Source: Palaemon carinicauda
Lineage: Eukaryota > Arthropoda > Malacostraca > Decapoda > Palaemonidae
Direction: 5' to 3'
DNA: 64,000 nt
Assembly: GCF_036898095.1 (NCBI RefSeq)
Contig: NC_090728.1
Span: 84,526,219 to 84,590,218 of the forward strand
The position numbers and the translations under genes are program-made. This document shows, in pieces, positions 55,682-64,000 of this stretch (positions within the stretch are counted from its first letter, which is position 1; each line of letters starts with the position of its first letter). The notes beneath the pieces were generated by a model, which saw only the letters and a list, made by a program, of their open reading frames with translations, ran no database searches and was not told where the DNA came from.

Positions 55682-56037
55682 TTTTTGGGCTTAGGCCATG
55701 TCATGCTGATGGAAATTCCTTCATTAGTAGCTTCCTAAGTATATGTGACTACAGTGATATATCCCAGAGAATTTACCAAAGGTATCCAGAATTCTAACTC
55801 CTGGAGCGAGTATCCCTTAAATTTCTTCAAGGGATATCGCGTAAGGACGTAACTTGACACATCTCATAGCTATTTACACCCCAAATAGCCTTTCACTTCG
55901 AGAGGAAAAAGTGGCAAGAAAATAAGAGAGTCATTCAAGAGGTAAAACTGTTTGACTCTCCTAAAGTACTGTCAATAGTTCGGCTATCCGCCGCATCACA
56001 GCGCCACCAAACCATTCTTTCGTTCGTAGCTTTGCTG
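55682..56037. repeat. Left ITR of DIRS-F
   Basis: Begins ATTTTTGGGCTTAGGCC and shares all ITR blocks; pairs with 63787-64000 as far as the window goes. Confidence 0.85.
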
Positions 56038-58352
56038 ACCAGTTTTTCCCTGTGTTATCTTGCTATTTTTGAAGCTTTTCTGCTTGAATTATGGATTCCC
56101 CAGCTTCATCAGCTTCTGAAAAGTTAAATAATATCTTTGAATTGTGTAAATGTAAGCTCTTGCCAGTTTTGCTTTTCGATTGATATCGTAATTAACGTAA
56201 CCAGAGCTACTGCCAGCCGGATGGCGTCATGACGCGATCGTTCTTTTGTTCAGTTAGGTAGCAAGAATAATATTCCCAGCATCCTTACTTTAATAACTTT
56301 AGCTATTTAGTATTTTAGCTAGGGACTTTTATATTATGTCATTGTTGTCGTGAATTTGGCGATAATTTCGAGCCTCACGAGTGCTAGGCTTCTAGCCTAG
56401 GCACTTTCACACCTCATGCATGATATAACCTTCCTGGTAAAGTTGTATTGAAGCTCAGGCAATATTCTATATAATTAAGATATTACTATTTTCTTTTCCT
56501 CTTCCATTATAGTATACCAGAGTTACATAGAACGTTTCTCTAAGCTCTCTAGCTTAATAGCTTTAGTGCTTTAGTATACTTTATATGTCCCCATTACTCT
56601 TGTTTTGTCCTCAGGGGTAAGATAGATATCATTGCCCCTTTAAGTCAATACTATCTCTATGAGTTATAAGAGTAATTCCCTTTCCCTCTGATTAGCTTAG
56701 GCTATCCTCTGTTAATTTACTGTAACCTATGGTTGGGTAAATTTTCTGGGGCGTTTCGTTTCCCTCTCCTTTTCTCTGAACTGGCAACTGAGTAGCTTGT
56801 CAGCATTGAGTTTGGAGTTGGGGACGGGACATCAGAGTAAGTCTGTGTTGGCATCTAGCTACCTGGATTTATACCCGCAACTGAGTAGCTTGTCGGTATT
56901 CCAGTAGGGCTAGTTGCTGTTCAGGAGGCTTGCCTCCCTAGATCTTGTAGAGGTTATTGTTGCACAATTTCCTCTTTATGGTCTAGCAGACAGTCCTGTA
57001 TCAGGGGTTTTTAACGGGAGGATAGGTTTCTTCCCGGTTTAGACTCCTGGTACGAGATTCTGTTCTCTTGAGTTCGTTTTCGGACGTTCTCTCATTGCCT
57101 AACCCAACCTGGGAAATTGACTTCCCCTAGTTGAGGCTTTTACGAGGACAGAATCCTTCAAGTTAAGTAATACCTTGGGTATTGCTTTAACTTTGGACTT
57201 TTCACCCCTTCCCCGCTATCTCTTTCGTGTTGAATGATCCAACACCCTTATGGCTGTGGTTCTACATAGGCTCCTCTGGACGTCTGTAGACCTGGCATGA
57301 GTTTTTCTGTCAGTGCCTGGTTAGGTTACTGACAGATAACCTCATCTTTGAGTGTTCCTTAGAGTCCTCCCTTGGACTGCCTTCCATATCCCTTAAGATG
57401 GGATATGGTTGAGTGGAAGCCCGAATTGATTTCCCTCTTCCACTGGCACACTCTTTCAGGATGTAGACGTCATAGCTGATTCTTTGCCGTCTTCTATCCT
57501 TATCTTTCTCTCTTTCTTTCTATCATGGGCTGTAGTCGGCAGTTATTCTGCCGACAATTTGGGTTGGCTAGGCTAACAGTTCGCTGTTTCTCTTACCTCG
57601 GACATCGTTGCTCGATGCCGTTGGTGAGTGGGTAGGCCTGCCTGCCGGCAACTGAGTAGCTTGTCGGCAACTGGCCAATGCCTTCCACCCATAGTGTAGC
57701 CAGCAGTGGCTAGCAGGCCCGGCAGTTGCCAGCCTACTGGCATATGCTGACTAGCCCATCATGCCGACAATGTCGGCAGGTCGACGCTATATTTTTATTT
57801 ACGGTAGTTGCCGGCAGGCTCGGCAGACGTCTGCCTGCCGGCATTTACCGACTGGCCCTACATACCGATGACGTCGGTGGGGCCGGCAGTGTCGGCGAGG
57901 CCGGCAGCGTTGGCGAGGCCGGCAGCGTCGGCGAGGCCGGCAGCGTCGGCGGGGCCGGCAGCGTCGGCGAGGCTGGCAGTGTCGGCGGGATCTGCAGTGT
58001 CGGCAAGGCCAGCAGTGTCGGCAAGGCCGGCAATGTCGGCAGGGCCGGCAGGGCCGGCAGTGTCGGCAGCATACTTCCGCCGGCAACTGCTGTATCCAGA
58101 AAAATATGATAAAATTTTTCCAACCTACAAGTGGTTCTTGTGTAGCCATTTGTGAGACCATCATAGAGAGATGATTCTCTCTTATTTTAATGGTTATATC
58201 CATTAAAATTATCCACTGTTTTGAACATTATAAGAGGTTGTGTCAAGTAGAGACTATATATCTTGGATATCCCCTCTGTTATTTAATTCCTTGTGAATTT
58301 CATGGTTCAATACAGGAAGGGGTCATGGCAAATGGCTGGATGGGAAACACAT
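56038..58352 (+). other. DIRS-F leader with GCCGGC segment and possible exon 1
   Basis: CTAGG hairpin near 56385-56402 and a second, weaker module near 56545-56580. GCCGGC-rich DNA at 57530-58090 includes an 18-bp minisatellite. Uniquely among the copies, the last codons before the intron begin with ATG: 58332-58352 reads MAGWETH, which is in frame with gag across the intron. Confidence 0.65.
57884..58070. repeat. 18-bp GCCGGC minisatellite in DIRS-F leader
   Basis: About ten tandem units of GTCGGCGAGGCCGGCAGC and variants, each centred on GCCGGC. Frames across it give Gly-Ser-Val-Gly-Glu-Ala repeats that are not a real protein. Confidence 0.85.
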
Positions 58353-58464
58353 GTGGGTGTCTTTCCTACTATAGCTTACCCTATCCAAGCTAAATATAAT
58401 AAATGTATTATGTTGAAATTTGGGAATTTCACAGAAAACTCATTTGCTTTTCTTTTCTTTACAG
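58353..58464 (+). other. DIRS-F intron upstream of gag
   Basis: Donor GTGGGT at 58353, acceptor TTTTCTTTACAG ending 58464, followed by GAGGAGCAT. 112 bp. Confidence 0.72.
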
Positions 58465-60333
58465 GAGGAGCATCCCGAGTGCGGGAACAACTTTTGTAGG
58501 GTCCGCAGCAAGGACTTCTACGGACATGGCGTGTGTAGGTCTCACGCCCGCTGTTCTGTCACCAAAGGGGCCCTCAAGTACTGGGACCCAAAGGCTTGTA
58601 CTGTGTGTGACAAGTTAGTTAAGGAGGCTTTTGATGATCAAAAGTCTGCGGAGTCTAGGGATGCAGCTAGGATTACGCTGCGGAAATGGGTTAGAGGTTT
58701 TCAAAAGAATACCTCGGGCCCATACCTTCCTAATGCTAGGATGAGGGAGACCCTGACGTGGCGGATGTTTTGGAGAGCGTCCACCTGGATGACAATATGT
58801 CTGTCGTTTCCGAGGAGACTAAGAAGAATCTCCTCATAGAAGAGTTAGAACAGGAGGCAGTTGTTCCTCCTTCTAACGAGGTTGAGAATGCTGAAGCGGT
58901 ATCGGTTTCTTCAGCGGCTGTGGTGGAACCAGCGCCATCAACCTCTTCGCAACCGCCTCATCTGGAGGCACTTACAACCACCTTGCAATCTCTGATGTCG
59001 ATGGTGTACGACTTGCAGAGGAAGTCGTCAGAGAAAGAGACTACTTTCCGATCAGAGATCGAGCAATTGGTTTCCTCGCGCTTAGCCCCGAAGAAACTAA
59101 ATGTGAAGGACCTCCCTGTGTTCTCCGATGTTAACACGTGGAGATACGCGGAGTACATGCCTATGTCAGCAGGCAAAATTTTCCTTTCGGAGAAACTGGG
59201 TACCGTCCCAGTGGAGGAGGTAGAGTTCTGGCCCAGCAGGGCATCCTACCCGGATTGCTATGTCCGGCTCAGAACTGAACCGGCATCCAAAGAAGAGACA
59301 GAGCCCAAGGAAGTAATTGTCCTTGAGCTCGCTAAAGCACAGGCTTTGTTTTCCACAAAGCTAAAGGAGAGGGCATTCACTTGCTCAAAGGTGCCGGCAT
59401 TAAGCAAGAAACATCCATCGTTTATTGCTGACCCTCAACGTGCTTTTCCCTTTATGGATAAAGGGTTTAAAGCAGCTCTGAAGGCTGTGAGGGCAGGAAA
59501 GCCCTGCCCCACACTGGAAGAAAGCAAGCCTTTCTCCCTCGCTTTTCCTTCAGATGATAAGGACTGGAAGGACGTTCACGTTACCTTCTCAGTCGGGAAG
59601 CTGGAGGCCGATATCGCTGGACGTCAGTTCAACGAGGACCTCCCAAAGCTGTCAGAGTTTCTCTTGAAGAGAGAACATGAGACAAAGGAGCACTTGGCAG
59701 CGTCCATGTCTTTACAAACGGGGCTAGAAACGATGGCTAGCATCCCGGATTCTCCAGATATGTATATGGTCTTTGCCAAGGCGCACTTGGCTACGGTTAC
59801 AAAAGACCTATACAACTTTATCAGAGCCAGGACGGCTTGTCGGGAGTTCGTGTTTGCTTCTGCCTCTGTGAAACACGAACCGAGGAAGCTGATAGCTTCT
59901 AATATCTGGGGAAAAGACCTCTTTCCTAGTGATGTGGTGAAAAAGGTCGTCGACAAGGCTACTTCGGAGAATAAGAATCTCCTCTCTAAATGGGGCTTGT
60001 CCTCCAAGAGAAAGTCTTCCACTGACAGGGGTCCCCAGCCAAAGAACAAGTCAAAGCGGCCTCGCATGTCCTCTTAGCCAAGACAGCAACAGCTTCCCAT
60101 GGCCACGGTGCCCCAGACGGTGGCACAACCTACCACCACCTTTCAACTGGTGCCCCAAACACTGGCGACTCAGTCTCCAGTTTTCACCCCAGGCTTATGA
60201 AAGGCAGTCGGCTTCTTCTAAGCCAAAGTTTAGGGAATCCTTTCGGGGCTCCTCTAGACGCCCCTTCAGAGGAAGAGGCAACAATGGTGGTCGTGGCCAA
60301 AGTGGAAAGTCTTCCACCCAGCACTCAAAGTGA
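58465..60333 (+). pseudogene. gag: DIRS-F gag-like ORF (deletion and stops)
   Basis: Starts EEHPECGNNFCRVRSKDFYG, HGVCRSHARCSVT (complete Cys/His motif), KYWDPKACTVCDKL, WVRGFQKNTSGPYLP. A deletion of ~40 codons with a frameshift near 58750 removes the LFPK segment. The frame then runs from 58758 to 60077: acidic region, LNVKDLPVFSD, EFWPSRASYPDCYVRLR, SVGKLEADIAGRQFNEDLP, TKDLYNFIRARTACREF, SNIWGKDLFP, KWGLSSKRKSS. TAG at 60075 and a further frameshift in the tail precede TGA at 60331-60333. Confidence 0.85.
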
Positions 60334-60334
60334 G

Positions 60335-62799
60335 ATGCTGCCGGTAGGAGGGAGACTGCTACATTTTCAGGATCGGTGGACCTGGCGGACGCATACTGGC
60401 ATGTGCCAGTCAACTGCCAAGTTTCCCCCTACCTGGGATTCAAGCTCCAGAAAAGAAAATTTGTTTTCAGAGCCATGCCTTTCGGTTTTAATATTGCCCC
60501 AAGAATATTCACAAAGCTTGCAGATGAAGATGTTCGACAACTACGCCTGAAAGGGGTTCAGGTGATGGCCTACCTGGACGACTGGCTGGTATGGGCAGCA
60601 TCCAAAGAAGGATGTTTGCAAGCCTCCAGAAAAGTGATCCAATTCCTAGAGTACCTAGGGTTCAAGATCAACTTGAAAAAGTCTCGGCTGTCTCCAGGTC
60701 AAAAGTTCCAGTGGTTGGGAATCCGCTGGGACTTACAGTCACATTGCCTCTCCTTGCCAAATGCAAAGAGAAAGGAGATTGCGGGCCGTCAAAAATCTGC
60801 TTCGGTCACGAAAGATTTCAAGAAGACAACAGGAGAGAGTGTTGGGGTCTCTCCAGTTTGCCTCTTTGACGGACCCACTTTTGAGAGCACAATTAAAAGA
60901 TGCCTCAGGGATCTGGAGAAAATACGCTTACAGCGATCGAAGAGATCTACTAAGACCGTTACCAAATCGTCTGCGATCGATTCTCGAGCCATGGTCGGAG
61001 ACAAAGAACTTATGAAGAAAAGTATCCTTGCAACCACCTCCTCCTACAGTCACCGTCCACACGGATGCTTCGAAGGAAGGATGGGGGGGTCATTCTCATC
61101 TTCGGAAAGTGCAAGGAACGTGGTCTCCCCTGTTCAAGACCTTCCACATCAACTATCTGGAAGCCATGGCAGTGTTTCTTTCTCTGAAGAAACTGATACT
61201 TCGCCGATCAATCCACATTCGCCTAGTCCTAGACAGCGAAGTAGTGGTGAGATGCATAAATCGTCAAGGTTCAAGATCTCCTCAGTTGAATCAGGTGATA
61301 ATAGCCATTCTTCATCTGTCCAAGAAGATGAGATGGCACTTATCAGCAGTCCACCTTCAAGGATTCCGCAATGTGACGGCGGACGCTCCATCCATGTTCG
61401 ACCCGATAGAGTCCGAATGGTCCCTAGACGCAGGATCATTCTCCTTCATATTGAGCAAAGTCCCAGGATTGCAAGTAGATCTCTTCGCAACGAGCGACAA
61501 CAAGAAGTTAGCCCGGTACGTAGCCCCGTACGAGGATCCTCTAGCGGAAGCGACGGACGCGATGTCTCTAGATTGGAACAGATGGTCCAGGATTTACCTG
61601 TTCCCACCAACCAACCTGTTGTTGAAAGCCTTCGACAAATTGAGATCCTTTCGCGGGAGGGCAGCGATAGTGGCCCACAAGTGGCCAGGCAGTGTCTGGT
61701 TTCCATTGATAACAGAACTACGCCTGAAGCTGATCCCGTTGCCGGAACCAGTTCTGACTCAGCTAGTACAGAAATCGACTGTGTACGCTTCATCAGAGAA
61801 AACCCAGAACCTTCATCTCATGATTTTCTCGCCTTAGCGGTCAAGAAGAGGTTTGGGATTTCCGAAGACAGCATTAATTTCTTTGAAGAATATAAGTCAA
61901 AGTCAACAAGAAGACAATACGAATCTTCCTGGAAGAAATGGGTGGCCTTTGTTAAGGCAAAGAAACCTCAAGAGATTTCTACGGATTTCTGCCTGTCCTT
62001 TTTCATCCATCTTCACGGACAAGGACTAGCGGCTAATACGATCACTACGTGTAAATCTGCCTTAGCTAGACCGATTCTATATGCCTTCCAAGAGGATTTT
62101 TCAAGCGAAATCTTCAACAAGATTCCGAAAGCCTGCGCAAAACTTCGGCCTGCAGCTCCTCCAAAGCCTATTTCATGGTCTTTGGATAAGGTTCTTCATC
62201 TGGCCTCTACCTTGAACAATGAAGATTGCTCGCTGAAAGACTTGACTCAGAAAGTGATTTTTCTATTTACACTAGCCTCAGGAGCCAGAGTCAGTGAAAT
62301 AGTGGCCCTCTCGAGGGATGAGGGTCACATTCAGTTTACACCGAACGGAGAACTAAATCTCTTTCCGGATCCGACTTTTCTCGCCAAGAATGAGCTACCC
62401 ACTAAAAGATGGGGTCCCTGGAGAATCTGCCCTCTGAAGGAAGAAGCATCCCTCTGTCCAGTGGAATGCCTAAAGGTCTATCTTCATAGAACTTCAGACT
62501 TTGGGGGAGGCCAGCTTTTTAGGGGAGAAACTTCGGGTTCAACGTTATCCTTAAAACAGATAAGGGCGAAAATCACTAACTTTATTCGCAGAGCGGATCC
62601 TGACAGTACACCCGCAGGTCATGATCCGAGGAAGGTTGCCTCGTCTCTTAACTTCTTTCAAACTATGTCGTTTGATAACCTACGTGCTTATACTGGTTGG
62701 AAGTCTTCCAGAGTCTTTTTTAAGCACTATGCAAAGCAATTGCAAGAAATCAAATTTCATGTGGTGGCTGCAGGCAGTGTAATAAAGCCTGTAGTTTGA
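60335..62799 (+). pseudogene. pol: DIRS-F pol: RT deleted in part, RNase H, MT-like, intact-looking tyrosine recombinase
   Basis: ATG 60335 (MLPVGGRLLHFQDRWT), then a jump to DLADAYWHVPV: about 120 RT residues are missing. RT continues AMPFGFNIAPRIF, AYLDDWLVWAAS, with a one-base shift near 60785. RNase H and MT-like are in frame 61028-61837 (HTDASKEGWGGHS, YLEAMAVFLSL, LVLDSEVVV, LQVDLFATSDNKKLARYV, IYLFPPTN). YR runs in the -1 frame to 62799: STRRQYESSWKKWV, GARVSEIVALSR, AGHDPRKVASS, TGWKSSRVFFKHYAK, with no stop. The single 807-codon frame 60376-62799 is a chimera: RT start, then the non-RNase H frame, then YR. Confidence 0.88.
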
Positions 62800-63627
62800 T
62801 TACTGCGAAGGACAGTGCACTAATTGGGACTGTTAGTGAAGGGTGTGCATGATAGACTTAGGTATATCATGATGATTTTTAGTGTTGACATAAAACATTA
62901 TTAACTGTCTTCCATAGTTAAGTGAACTTAGAAGCATAATTCTTTGACATGTGTGCCAGCATATTTATGCTTAATGTCTTTTAGTAATAACATATATATT
63001 GAAATTTCCTAATTTCACGGAGTGGCATTGTTTTCTCTTTCAGATAAAACTTTTTACCTTGTTATTACTGTTATGCTTGTTATGTCTATGTTTAGCATAA
63101 ACATTTTGCTTAATCATGACTTCTGTGTTTCTTGTAAATAAACTATAGAAGGAATCTTTGCGTCTCTCTCGCCTTAAGATTATACATTATATTCAGAGTA
63201 TTTTTGATCCTCTTATGGACTATGTGGGACAGAGTTTCCCTTACCATGCAATCAGGTAAGTTTGGTTTTGCTATGTTTGTCTACTGTATTACGTTTCCTA
63301 CGTGAACATAAACTCGTCTGTCTGATCCAGACCTGTGAGGTACAGTACTCTATTCAGAACTCTAGTACAAACTACGCTTTATGTATATACGACACGATAT
63401 ACTTTCTGCTTGCTTGCTGTTCTTTGAACTCACAATCTTGGGTTTTTTCCTAGAGTCTATACAGACTCTTCCCTGTAAGGGACAGGAAGGGCTGGCATAT
63501 GGTATGCTCAGTTAATTGATGTATTACGGTAACATCAAGTGTCTTTGGTCGTGGCGACCGGATAGGAAATAGTCAATTCAAGATAACGGCACTATTAAAT
63601 CCACAGATACATTATTGCTCTGGTAAA
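62800..63627 (+). other. DIRS-F 3' noncoding region with AATAAA
   Basis: CTTGTAAATAAAC (AATAAA 63137-63142) then TTTGCGTCTCTCTCGCC. Ends CTCTGGTAAA at the ICR. This intact example shows that 4219-13120 (DIRS-C) sits in the middle of the equivalent region of DIRS-B. Confidence 0.65.
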
Positions 63628-63723
63628 CTTCCATCAGCACGACATGGCCTAAGCCCAAAAAACGGATTTTGAGCGAAGCGAAAAATCTATTTTTGGGTGA
63701 AAGAGCCATGTCGTCCTGATGGA
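63628..63723. repeat. ICR of DIRS-F
   Basis: CTTCCATCAGCACGACATGG ... AAGCCCAAAA joined to AACGGATTTTGAGCG ... CCTGATGGA. Confidence 0.87.
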
Positions 63724-63786
63724 CCCACCCTCCTTTAGTAAAAGGATGTTAATCCCTCCCTTTTGGTACTGTATCTGTAAAACTTA

Positions 63787-64000
63787 CAAAGCTACGGAGA
63801 ATGGTTTGGTGGCGCCGTGATGCGACGGATGGCCGAACTATTGACAGTACTTTAGGAGAGTCGAACAGTTTTACCTCTTGAACGACTATCTTATTTTCTT
63901 TCCCCTTTTTCCTCTCGAAGTGAAAGGCTATTTGGGGTTTAAATAGCTATGAGATGTGTCAAGTTACGTCCTTACGCGATATCCCTTGAAGAAATTTAAG
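63787..64000. repeat. Right ITR of DIRS-F, cut by the window end
   Basis: Complement of 55830-56037 (AAGCTACG, ATGGTTTGGTGGCGCC, GAACTATTGACAGTACT). Confidence 0.85.

Larger units (their letters stand above)
55682..64000 (+). mobile_element. DIRS-F: DIRS1-like element, right end beyond the window
   Basis: Left ITR 55682-56037 pairs with the partial right ITR 63787-64000 (shared AGTACTGTCAATAGTTCGGC complement). Inserted in the left ITR of DIRS-E. Gag and pol present; RT has a ~370-bp internal deletion, so it is not autonomous. The YR half is open and looks intact. Confidence 0.9.

Overview
This window is repeat-dense animal DNA made almost entirely of nested retrotransposons. I find no host protein-coding gene and no rRNA, tRNA or CRISPR array. 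Evidence for a metazoan is spliceosomal introns, AATAAA signals, BEL/Pao, Ty3/Gypsy and Tc1/mariner-type elements, and many copies of a DIRS1-type tyrosine-recombinase retrotransposon. DIRS1-like elements are common in decapod crustaceans, so a decapod or other arthropod is a reasonable guess, but the sequence does not prove it.

Six DIRS1-like copies (labelled A-F) account for most of the window. Each complete copy runs: left inverted terminal repeat (ITR), long leader with GCCGGC-rich DNA and CTAGG hairpins, a short intron, gag, RT-RNase H-methyltransferase-like ORF, tyrosine recombinase (YR), AATAAA, internal complementary region (ICR), right ITR with a ~40-bp outer extension. Layout: A (-, 1-3027, 5' half only); B (-, 3183-30507), split by C (+, 4219-13120) and by a Ty3/Gypsy element (+, 17425-27060); D (+, 38365-47127); E (-, 47197-55681), whose left ITR is broken by F (+, 55682 to beyond the window end).

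The Gypsy element sits in B's gag with a 5-bp target duplication. Its integrase lies before its reverse transcriptase (a Gmr1-like, copia-style order), it has a 294-bp in-frame tandem duplication in the integrase core, and its RNase H is split by a 2.8-kb DNA transposon-like insert that carries a ~370-bp tandem array. Between B and D lie a 3'-truncated BEL/Pao element (-, about 31074-37184 or more) with a 461-bp fold-back element flanked by 9-bp duplications, and a Tc1/mariner transposase remnant (37810-38230).

All coding regions carry at least one stop, frameshift or deletion, so nothing here is clearly an intact autonomous element, though C and the Gypsy element are close. Insertion order from nesting: B before C and Gypsy; Gypsy before its DNA-transposon insert; E before F; BEL before the fold-back element.
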